The notes under the pieces are model-generated. The model saw only the letters and a list, made by a program, of their open reading frames with translations, searched no databases and was not told the origin of the DNA. From Thermodesulfobacterium hveragerdense DSM 12571 (GTDB lineage: Bacteria > Desulfobacterota > Thermodesulfobacteria > Thermodesulfobacteriales > Thermodesulfobacteriaceae): a stretch of 39,391 nt of DNA. Of the stretch, positions 32,814 to 39,391 are shown piece by piece. The stretch lies in contig NZ_AUIT01000018.1 of the NCBI RefSeq assembly GCF_000423845.1, positions 1 through 39,391 of the forward strand, in the 5' to 3' direction. Both the position numbers and the translations under genes were made by a program. Each line of letters opens with the position of its first letter. Positions within the stretch are counted from its first letter, which is position 1.

Positions 32814-33884
32814 ATGGAAAAAACATTTAAGCCAAGGCTTATTGCCTGGGAACTTACCAGAAGTTGCAATCTGGATTGTGTGCATTGTAGGGCAGCAGCC
32901 TCTAAAGGCCCTTATGCAAATGAACTTAACACAGAAGAGGTTTTTAGGATACTTGAAGAAATCAAAGAGGTGGCAGAACCTATCATCATCCTTACAGGTG
33001 GGGAACCTTTATTAAGAAAAGACCTTTTTCAAATAGCTAAACGGTCGATAGATTTAGGTTTTAAACCGGTGCTTGCTACCAACGGCACGTTGATAACTGA
33101 GGAAGTAGCCAAACAGATTAAAGAAACAGGTATTTCCAGGGTTAGTATTAGTCTTGATGGAAGTACCCCGGAAAGCCATGATAGTTTTAGAAAAGTTCCA
33201 GGGGCATTTGAAGGGGCTTTAAAAGGGATAGAAAACTTAAAAAAATTTGGAGTTCCTTTCCAAATAAACACCACGATTACCTCGCAAAATTTAGAAGAAC
33301 TTTCCAAGGTGCATGAACTTGCAAAATCCTTAGGTGCCGTTGCACATCATATCTTTTTGTTGGTCCCAGTAGGAAGAGGGAAGGACCTTTCCACAGGTGG
33401 AATTAATGCAGAAAAATATGAAGAGCTTCTGGGATGGTTTTACGAACAAAGAGATAAGTGTAATCTTCAGCTTAAAGCTACCTGTGCCCCTACTTATTAT
33501 CGAATTTTAAGACAAAGGGCTAAAATGGAAGGAAAGGAGGTAACGGTTGAAAACTTTGGACTTGATGCTATGACCAGAGGGTGTCTTGCTGGTACAGGAT
33601 TTTGTTTTATTTCTCATGTAGGGATAGTACAAACTTGTGGATACTTAGAAGTCCCTTGTGGTAACCTTAGAGAACAGACGTTTAAAGAGGTGTGGGAGAA
33701 TTCAGAGGTATTTAATAATCTTAGAGATTTTTCTAAGTACAAGGGAAAATGCGGAAGATGTGAATATATAAGGGTTTGTGGGGGTTGCCGTGCCAGGGCC
33801 TATGAGGCCACAAGTGATTATTTAGAAGAAGAACCCTTATGCCCTTACACCCCGATTAAATCAAACAAAACCTTAGCTAAGTAA
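32814..33884 (+). CDS. ahbD: Radical SAM heme-biosynthesis enzyme of the siroheme pathway (AhbD/AhbC)
   Basis: A 356-residue radical SAM/SPASM enzyme of the alternative heme pathway of sulfate reducers and archaea. The SAM motif is CNLDCVHC (Cys18, 22, 25) followed by RAAAS, a typical Ahb/NirJ stretch. IILTGGEPLLRKDLF and CLAGTGFCFISHVGIVQTCG follow, and the C-terminal cluster region is GKCGRCEYIRVCGGCRARAY. AhbD decarboxylates Fe-coproporphyrin III to heme b, and AhbC removes acetate groups one step earlier. The two are close relatives and I cannot separate them firmly. AAGGGGAAAAAGG precedes the ATG. No other heme gene is in the window. It overlaps the convergent coaBC by 40 bases. Confidence 0.75.
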   Translation: MEKTFKPRLIAWELTRSCNLDCVHCRAAASKGPYANELNTEEVFRILEEIKEVAEPIIILTGGEPLLRKDLFQIAKRSIDLGFKPVLATNGTLITEEVAKQIKETGISRVSISLDGSTPESHDSFRKVPGAFEGALKGIENLKKFGVPFQINTTITSQNLEELSKVHELAKSLGAVAHHIFLLVPVGRGKDLSTGGINAEKYEELLGWFYEQRDKCNLQLKATCAPTYYRILRQRAKMEGKEVTVENFGLDAMTRGCLAGTGFCFISHVGIVQTCGYLEVPCGNLREQTFKEVWENSEVFNNLRDFSKYKGKCGRCEYIRVCGGCRARAYEATSDYLEEEPLCPYTPIKSNKTLAK

Positions 33885-35056
33885 GCCTTCGAAACCTCTT
33901 TGAACTCAAGTTTGTCTTTGGGGGTGAAAACGATAAAGTCAGAGGTTTCGGCAGACAAGGTCTTGATGGGATTGGCTATGATAAAATCGAAGTTTTTTTC
34001 TTTCTTTTTAAGAAGGGCGTATTTTCCTAAATTTTCTGGAGTTTCCAAGGCAAACCCTATGGTTATCTGGTCTGGTTGTTTTTGAGAAGAAAGGGTTTTG
34101 GCTATGTCTTCTGTGATTTCCAGTTCTAAGGTTAGAATTTCTTGTTTTTTTATTTTACCTTTCAGGGTTTGTTTTGGTCTAAAATCACATGGAGCAGCTG
34201 CAAAAATTGCCAAATTACACTTAGGAAAAAGTGTTTTAGCTACTTCTAACATTTCTTTGGTGGTAGATACCGAAAAAATCTTAGGATAAGGTATTCCAAA
34301 AAAATCGTTTATCCTTGGGAAGATACCTGGAAGTTCTTTTCCACCCCAGATAAGATATACCTCTGCCCCCCGGTAATAAGCCTCCTTAGCCAGTAAAAAG
34401 GCCATTTTCCCAGAGGAATCGTTGGTGATAAACCTAACCTCGTCTATGTACTCTCTGGTAGGTCCACCGGTAATCAAAACCTTTTGCCCTAACATATCTT
34501 TTTTTACAAAGTGGGCTTGAAGGGTTTCAAAGATTTCCTCTACCTCTGGCAAACGGCCTTTACCTGTGGTATTGCAGGCAAGAGCTCCAGAGGCAGGTTC
34601 ATAAACCCTGTATCCCCATGATTTTAAGGTGTCCACGTTTCTCTGGGTAGCAGGATGTTCCCACATGTTAGTATTCATAGAAGGAAAAATGTATACAGGA
34701 CTTTTGGTAGCTAAAAGTGTAGAAAGTAAAAGCTCGTCTGCCTGCCCTGAGGCAAGTTTGGCCATAAAAGAAGCTGTAGCAGGTGCTATTGTTACAACGT
34801 CAGGAAACTTGGCAAGGTCTATATGCAAAATTTCTCCGATAGGTTTAAAGAAATCTTCGTTAGTATAAGCTTTTTCTCCAGAGAGACTTGCCAAAAGTAA
34901 AGGGGTAACAAACTTTTCAGCACCTTTAGAAAGTATAACTTTAACGTTGGCTCCAGAATTTTTAAGCTTTCTTATGAACTCACAGACCTTATAGACAGCT
35001 ATTCCACCTGTGAGCCCTACAAGGATGTTTTTCCCCTTAAGACTATTAGCTATCAA
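33845..35056 (-). CDS. coaBC: Bifunctional phosphopantothenoylcysteine decarboxylase/synthetase
   Basis: Catalyses two steps of coenzyme A synthesis. The N-terminal flavoprotein CoaC domain (1-190) has His79 (ILHIDLAK), PSMNTNMW at 125-132 and the active Cys161 (ACNTTGKGR). The C-terminal CoaB domain begins at VLITGGPTREYID and includes ITNDSSGKMAF and FALETPENLGKYA. The start codon is TTG 35056, supported by AAAGGAG 6-7 bases ahead. The gene is single, converges on ahbD, and the small secreted protein gene lies 24 bases upstream in the same direction, so they may be cotranscribed. Confidence 0.93.
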   Translation of the reverse strand: MIANSLKGKNILVGLTGGIAVYKVCEFIRKLKNSGANVKVILSKGAEKFVTPLLLASLSGEKAYTNEDFFKPIGEILHIDLAKFPDVVTIAPATASFMAKLASGQADELLLSTLLATKSPVYIFPSMNTNMWEHPATQRNVDTLKSWGYRVYEPASGALACNTTGKGRLPEVEEIFETLQAHFVKKDMLGQKVLITGGPTREYIDEVRFITNDSSGKMAFLLAKEAYYRGAEVYLIWGGKELPGIFPRINDFFGIPYPKIFSVSTTKEMLEVAKTLFPKCNLAIFAAAPCDFRPKQTLKGKIKKQEILTLELEITEDIAKTLSSQKQPDQITIGFALETPENLGKYALLKKKEKNFDFIIANPIKTLSAETSDFIVFTPKDKLEFKEVSKAYLAKVLFDLIGV

Positions 35057-35080
35057 TGTTTTCTCCTTTAAAGCTTAAAA

Positions 35081-35521
35081 CTAATTCTTATTGAAGATGA
35101 TTACGATCCTTAATTCAGTAGAAAAATAACCTTCAGACACAGAGATAAAGGCATGCCCTTCAGGACGTTTGTAGGCTATAAAGGTAATCTTAGAGGTAAA
35201 ACTTCCCACTTCTTCCCAACCGTTGTTTTTCATCTGAACTTTGTAAAACTCTAACAAAGAATTGGCTTTGTAGTTTCCTTTAAAAACCAACATCCCGGTA
35301 ATGATTTTGTCTGTTTTTAAAAGGGCACTTTGTTCTCCCTGAAAGCTAAGGTCTTTTAACATAGGAATAAACGGGACAGGATAATACACAAGGTCTGGGT
35401 TGTTACCTGTTACTTTTACTTCTTTAGTAACATCTATAACCTCTTGAGCAGAAAGATCCTTAAGGTTAACCATTAGACAAAGAACTGTAAACACCATGAG
35501 AAATTTTACTATCTTTTTCAT
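35081..35521 (-). CDS. Small secreted protein of unknown function
   Basis: A 146-residue protein with a clear signal peptide (residues 1-25, cleavage after DLSA) and a compact mature domain of about 120 residues. LLEFYKVQMKNNGWEEVG followed by FIAYKRPEGHAFISVS resembles small periplasmic or lipoprotein-like domains that have a helix with FYxxxMxxxGW and then paired strands. I cannot name a function. GGAGGT precedes the ATG, and a perfect sigma70 promoter lies 38 bases upstream, so expression should be strong. It probably shares its transcript with coaBC. Confidence 0.7.
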   Translation of the reverse strand: MKKIVKFLMVFTVLCLMVNLKDLSAQEVIDVTKEVKVTGNNPDLVYYPVPFIPMLKDLSFQGEQSALLKTDKIITGMLVFKGNYKANSLLEFYKVQMKNNGWEEVGSFTSKITFIAYKRPEGHAFISVSEGYFSTELRIVIIFNKN

Positions 35522-35558
35522 TTTTACCTCCGATAAAAAGGTTTTGACCTATAAAAAT

Positions 35559-35586
35559 ATTATAAAGATAATTTGAGGTTTGTCAA
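35559..35586 (-). promoter_or_regulatory. Consensus sigma70 promoter of the secreted-protein/coaBC unit
   Basis: Minus strand TTGACA (35586-35581), 16 bases, TATAAT (35564-35559), 38 bases before the ATG at 35521. Both boxes match the consensus perfectly. Confidence 0.75.
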
Positions 35587-35707
35587 AGGAAATAAGGTGT
35601 TTTATCTTCCAACTTTTAAGAAGGCCTTTTTGTGTGTGTGTGACAGTTTAAAATTGTAATAAAGTAGGCCCTTTTTATTTTGGGAGTCACAATAGGCAAA
35701 ATTTTAG

Positions 35708-35736
35708 TTGACTTTAAAATTATGTATTCTTATAAT
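35708..35736 (+). promoter_or_regulatory. Sigma70 promoter of the HEAT/GT2/TPR operon
   Basis: TTGACT (35708-35713), 17 bases, TATAAT (35731-35736), about 54 bases before the ATG at 35790. It is divergent from the promoter at 35559-35586. The 120 bases between them hold only AT-rich DNA and a (GT)5 run. Confidence 0.7.
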
Positions 35737-35789
35737 AAATAATAAATACATAGCAAGTTAAAAATTAAATTTCAAAAAAGGGTTATCTT

Positions 35790-36977
35790 ATGTTTTTTAC
35801 GGTAAAGGTGTTATCATTTATAATTTTTGCTATCTTTTCGGTTAATCTCTTTTTGGTTATTTATGATTTTATCAGAAGGTTTTTAACCCAGATAAGATAT
35901 CAAAGATTAGACCGTACCCGCAACCGTTTTGCTAAGATTTTAGAAGAGATTTTTCGTACCCCTTCAGCAGATTTGTCGAAAATTAAACCAATGCTAAAAA
36001 CTTTTTCTTTTTCGTTAGAGAAACAAGCTTTTTTAGAGACATTGCTAAATTATTATTCTAAGTTCCCTGAACAGGTTTTACTTTTTGCTCAAGAGCTTGG
36101 TTTTGTAGAGGAATACGAGAAAAAACTTAATTCGTCTAAACCCTATGAAAGAGGGGAGGCCTTCAGAACTCTGGCTATTTTGGGTTCGAAAAAAAGTTTA
36201 GAAAAGATGTTAGATGCCTTAAAAAAGGAAGATGACCCTGAGGTAGCTTTTGTAGGTTTTTTGAGTTGCGGTAAACTCCTTGATAAAGCAGATTTTAAAA
36301 TGTTTTTAATCCTTCTTTATGAAAAACAAAGCAAAAAAGTATTGAATCTCAGGTCGGTTAGTTTGATAATCACCGATTTTATAGATAGGTTTAAAGAACA
36401 GGCAAGTTTTTCTATCTATGATTTTTTAAAAGAACAACCCATTTCTATTTCTTTTAGGATGGCTCTTTTGGAAGGGGTTTATCATCCTAAACACTCAGAT
36501 GAAACCTTGCTTAGGATAGCAAAAGAACATCTTAAGTTAGAGCATCCAGAAATTTTGGCTAAAGCCTTGAAAGTGTTAAGCAAAGCCGTTGAGTTTGATA
36601 AAGAAGTTGGTTTAGAGGAAATTTTGCCTTTTTTGAGGCATCCATCTTGGTTTGTTAGGTTTTCAGCCTTAAAGGTTTTAGAAAATAAGATAACCCCTGA
36701 GATGGTAGATTATGTCACCCCACTGTTAGAAGATAAAAATGCCTTAGTAAGAAGAGAGGCAGCTAAGGTGTTATTTAAGCTTCCTATAGAAGAACTAATC
36801 ATCAAATTACCTTATTTACTGGAGATTAAAGACCCATATGGTAGAGATAGCTTGGTAGAAGAAATGGTAATGAGTGGGGTTTGGGAAAGATTAAAAGAGG
36901 GTGGGATTAAAGGTCCTTTAAAGAGTTATGTCGAGAATATAATGTCTTTTTTGCAGTTAAACTATAAAATGGCATAA
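35790..36977 (+). CDS. Membrane-anchored HEAT-repeat protein
   Basis: A 395-residue protein with one N-terminal transmembrane segment (about 5-28), so it is a membrane-bound scaffold. Most of the rest is helical repeat. HEAT-type units are clearest at about 115-170 ([37 protein letters not shown]) and about 270-335 ([34 protein letters not shown]). It has no catalytic motif. It is the first gene of the operon, 10 bases before the processive GT2, and is probably an assembly or regulatory partner of that synthase. Confidence 0.8.
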   Translation: MFFTVKVLSFIIFAIFSVNLFLVIYDFIRRFLTQIRYQRLDRTRNRFAKILEEIFRTPSADLSKIKPMLKTFSFSLEKQAFLETLLNYYSKFPEQVLLFAQELGFVEEYEKKLNSSKPYERGEAFRTLAILGSKKSLEKMLDALKKEDDPEVAFVGFLSCGKLLDKADFKMFLILLYEKQSKKVLNLRSVSLIITDFIDRFKEQASFSIYDFLKEQPISISFRMALLEGVYHPKHSDETLLRIAKEHLKLEHPEILAKALKVLSKAVEFDKEVGLEEILPFLRHPSWFVRFSALKVLENKITPEMVDYVTPLLEDKNALVRREAAKVLFKLPIEELIIKLPYLLEIKDPYGRDSLVEEMVMSGVWERLKEGGIKGPLKSYVENIMSFLQLNYKMA

Positions 36978-36987
36978 GAGAGGGGAT

Positions 36988-38395
36988 ATGGAAAGTTTAA
37001 AAGATTTCTTAATCAGTTTTAATTATTTTATTGGTTTTTATTATGTTACTTTAAACACCTTTTATACTATACTTTTGTTACTTTCTTTTTTGGCTATAGT
37101 TGAATACTTGAAATACCTTAGGTTTTATAACTTCCAGGAATTAAAGCTTTATCCACAGCTTCCTCCTGTCAGTGTTATCATACCGGTTTATAATGAAGAA
37201 GAGGTAATTCTAAGGACAATACACTCAGCCTTAAGCCTTGATTATCCTTATTTTGAAATAATAGTGGTTAACGACGGTTCCACCGATAAAACCTGGAAGA
37301 TTCTGACTGAAAAATTTCAGTTGAAAAAAACTACCATTTTTCATCTATCGTAAAACTCTTCAAACAGCCGAGGTAAGAGGATTTTATCGCTCTTTGGTGT
37401 ATCCGAACCTTTTGGTAGTAGATAAAGAAAGGGGAGGCAAGTTTGATGCGCTTAACTGTGGGTTAAACTTTGCTCAATATCCTTATGTTTGTACCGTAGA
37501 TGCAGATACTGTACTTGAAGTAGATTCTCTTTTAAGGTTAGGTAGAAAGATTTTAGAAAGCGAGGTTCCTGTTTTAGCCTTGGGAGGGGTGGTTAGGGTT
37601 TTAAACGGGGTAAAATTAGAAGAAAGCAAAGTCTCTTCGATAGAACTTCCTAAAAAAGCCTTGCCTATTTTTCAGATAGTTGAATACATTCGTGGATTTC
37701 TTTTCGGAAGATTGGGCTGGGAAAAATTAAATGGTACTTTGATTCTTTCAGGTGCTTTTAGCTTTTTTAATAAAGATGCCCTACTTCAGGTAGGTGGTTT
37801 TAAAAACTTTACGGTTACAGAAGATTTTGAAATAGTAGTACGTTTGCATAAACATTTTAGAGAAAAGAAGGAAGACTATTACATAGGGTTTCTTCCTGAC
37901 CCTGTTTGCTGGACTGAGGTCCCTGAAACCTTGGGAGAGCTTTCCAAACAAAGAAGGAGATGGCATTTAGGATTATTACAGACTTTATGGCTTTATAAAG
38001 GAATGTTTTTTAATCCTAAATATGGAAGGATAGGATGTTTGGTTATGCCTTTTTACCTTTTTGAGGCGGTTGGGGCAGTGGTAGAAACCTTAGGCTATCC
38101 TATAGTTTTTTTGTGTTATTTTTTGGGAATATTAAGTTTTGAGTTTTTGGTTTTATTTTTAATCTTAGCGATAGGTTACGGTATTTTTCTTTCCGTAGGA
38201 GGTATTTTTTTGGAAGAAATGAGTTTTAAAAGGTATCCTCGGTGGTCTCATGTCCTTAGGCTTCTGCTTTATGGAATAGCAGAAAATTTAGGTTATAGAC
38301 AAATGACCAGCTTTTTTAGAGTTGAGGCTACCCTCCAGTTTTTGTTGGGCTATAAGAAGTGGGAGATAGTCAAAAAAGCCAAGGTGTATAACTAA
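36988..38395 (+). pseudogene. Processive membrane glycosyltransferase family 2, broken by a one-base frameshift
   Basis: A BcsA/PgaC-like polysaccharide synthase split over two frames. The first frame (to 37353) has two N-terminal membrane segments and [24 protein letters not shown]. The second has [30 protein letters not shown], the metal-binding DADT, TEDFEI, the QRRRW motif (KQRRRWHLG) and several C-terminal membrane segments. Removing one A from the A7 run at 37324-37330 joins the frames without loss and gives 468 residues with the expected LPFFIYRKT link. This may be a true mutation, a transcriptional slippage site or a sequence error. GAGAGGGG precedes the ATG. The polymer is unknown. 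Confidence 0.85.
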
Positions 38396-39169
38396 ATGGT
38401 GTTGAATAGATTTTTGTTTTTAGGACAAGAGGCTTTAAATAAAGGGGATTATCAAGAAGCTTTAAACTTATTTAAAGAGGCTATAAATCAAGGATTTAAA
38501 AAAGAGGGATGGTTAGGTGTGGCTGAGGCTTACTATCATCTCAATGATTTTTCCTCTTCCCTTTGGGCTTATCATAAATTACTTGAAATAGACCCACAAA
38601 ATGAAAAGGCTCAAAAAAAGATAGAAGAGATAGGAGAGCTATTAAAAGACGTGCAAACTAAACGTTCCAATCAAGAAATTAGATTTAAGGCTGAAGGAGA
38701 CTATGTTTACATTAAAAAACAAAAACATTGGGAAAAATTCTGGATAAAAGGGGTTAACCTTGGGCTTGGTCTTCCTGGTTATTTCCCAGGAGAGTATCCG
38801 ATAAAAACGAAAACTTATTTGAAATGGTTTCAATTAATCCATGAAGTGGGAATAAACACCATTAGAGTATATGCTCTTCAGTCTCCAGGGTTTTATCAGG
38901 CAATATATGAGTTTAACCAAAAAGAGCCTAAGCTTTTTTTGTTGCAGGGAATTTGGTATGAACCTGAGAGAGCAGAGGTGCTCGATGATTTAGAGTTTTT
39001 AAACAAGTTAAAAACTCATATAAGGGATGTGGTTGATGCTGTTCATGGAAATGCCAGCCTCCCTGAAAGACCTGGGTTCCCTTCGGGAAAATATCTGTGG
39101 GATGTATCCTCTTTTCTGTTAGGATATCTTTTCGGAAGAGAGCCTGAAGCCTGTTTGGTTAAAGGGTAG
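38396..39169 (+). CDS. TPR protein with glycoside-hydrolase-like TIM-barrel domain, truncated by an IS
   Basis: The 257-residue front part of a longer protein. Residues 1-85 hold about two tetratricopeptide units (GQEALNKGDYQEALNLFKEA, HYHL-type continuation and LLEIDPQNEKAQKKI). Residues about 110-257 begin a glycoside-hydrolase-type TIM barrel (FWIKGVNLGLGLPGYFPGE, HEVGINTIRVYAL, LLQGIWYEPE). The reading frame stops at TAG 39167-39169, whose last base is the first base of the IS copy, so the insertion itself creates the stop and removes the rest of the barrel and its catalytic acids. The start directly follows the GT2 stop. It was probably a polymer-modifying partner of the synthase. Confidence 0.75.
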   Translation: MVLNRFLFLGQEALNKGDYQEALNLFKEAINQGFKKEGWLGVAEAYYHLNDFSSSLWAYHKLLEIDPQNEKAQKKIEEIGELLKDVQTKRSNQEIRFKAEGDYVYIKKQKHWEKFWIKGVNLGLGLPGYFPGEYPIKTKTYLKWFQLIHEVGINTIRVYALQSPGFYQAIYEFNQKEPKLFLLQGIWYEPERAEVLDDLEFLNKLKTHIRDVVDAVHGNASLPERPGFPSGKYLWDVSSFLLGYLFGREPEACLVKG

Positions 39170-39391
39170 GGAGTAGAATATAAATTGTGTCTTTTAATAA
39201 AATATTTTAGAGGCATAATAAAAATTTTTAATATTTTTTAAATTAATGATAACATAAAACCTAAAAGACTAAACTAACCAGGAGGTCTGTAAAATGGAAA
39301 ACTTAGACTTAGATTTAGAAAAAGTTTTAAGTGAAATCTCAAAAATTGAATCAAAAGAGGGTATCAAAATGGCTGCTGCACTCCTCTTAAA
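39169..39391 (+). mobile_element. IS256-like insertion sequence, partial (right copy)
   Basis: Identical over all 223 visible bases to the reverse complement of 111-333. The element begins at about 39169 (GGGAGTAG, then ATAAATTGTGTC) and continues past the right edge. It is inserted in the TPR/glycoside-hydrolase gene, in the opposite orientation to the left copy, so the two transposase genes point outward. Confidence 0.88.
39294..39391 (+). CDS. IS256/mutator-type transposase, N-terminal fragment (right copy)
   Basis: The first 32 codons of the transposase, starting at ATG 39294 with GGAGGT at 39281-39286. It is identical to the start of the left copy (LDLEKVLSEISKIESKEGIK). The rest is outside the window. 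Confidence 0.8.
   Translation, partial: MENLDLDLEKVLSEISKIESKEGIKMAAALLL

Noticed and set aside
35629..35642. (GT)5 run between the divergent promoters as a functional repeat
   Set aside because: Too short to be a meaningful microsatellite, and it does not overlap a promoter box.
1..39391. CRISPR arrays, riboswitches, rRNA genes or prophage modules
   Set aside because: I saw no regularly spaced direct repeats, no recognisable riboswitch core in the leaders upstream of aroF, rpmE, fur or topA, and no rRNA or phage structural genes.

Overview
The window is an AT-rich, gene-dense bacterial segment that best fits a thermophilic, strictly anaerobic, Gram-negative sulfate-reducer-type bacterium, most likely class Thermodesulfobacteria. 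This is an inference. It rests on a Lys-, Glu- and Ile-rich proteome, an AhbC/AhbD-type radical SAM enzyme of the siroheme-dependent heme pathway, a PIF1 helicase with a C-terminal WYL domain, four further radical SAM/MTTase-type proteins, and an LPS-core gene cluster.

Layout. Both ends lie inside copies of one IS256-like insertion sequence in opposite orientation, identical over the 223 bases visible in both. 445-5886 (minus) is a sugar-nucleotide/glycosyltransferase operon: GT2, rfbF, rfbG and a large WbsX/RgpF-type protein, behind a strong sigma70 promoter. 6028-9571 holds an orphan radical SAM/SPASM protein, a soluble chemoreceptor with a C-terminal Cache-like sensor and a sigma54-like promoter, and a decayed gene. 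9588-10832 is a CsgG/TolB-like envelope protein. 10845-12547 is rpmE-prfA-Mth938. A PD-(D/E)XK-like gene of foreign look, tRNA-Lys(CUU) and a short topA follow, with a decayed duplication of the topA start. 15709-17867 (plus) is pif1-WYL and pgsA. 17843-22116 (minus) is aroF, radical SAM, ATP-grasp and mtaB.

22291-28782 (plus) is an LPS inner-core cluster: two GT4 enzymes, a GT9 heptosyltransferase, a polytopic GT39-type transferase and two different WaaP/WaaY-like kinases. 28872-33884 is an unusual co-directional run: Fur, FeoA without FeoB, a PilZ-orotate phosphoribosyltransferase fusion, PstS without PstCAB, a membrane metallophosphoesterase and AhbC/D. Convergent to it are coaBC and a small secreted protein. 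35790-39169 is a HEAT protein, a processive GT2 and a TPR/TIM-barrel protein. This looks like an exopolysaccharide operon that has been broken twice, by a one-base frameshift at an A7 run in the GT2 and by the right-hand IS.

The most novel items are the PilZ-PyrE fusion, which joins a c-di-GMP-binding signature to pyrimidine synthesis and is translationally coupled to feoA and pstS; the perfect 12-5-12 inverted repeat covering the rpmE promoter; the cytoplasmic chemoreceptor with reversed domain order; and the exopolysaccharide locus that may be silenced by IS insertion and homopolymer frameshift.
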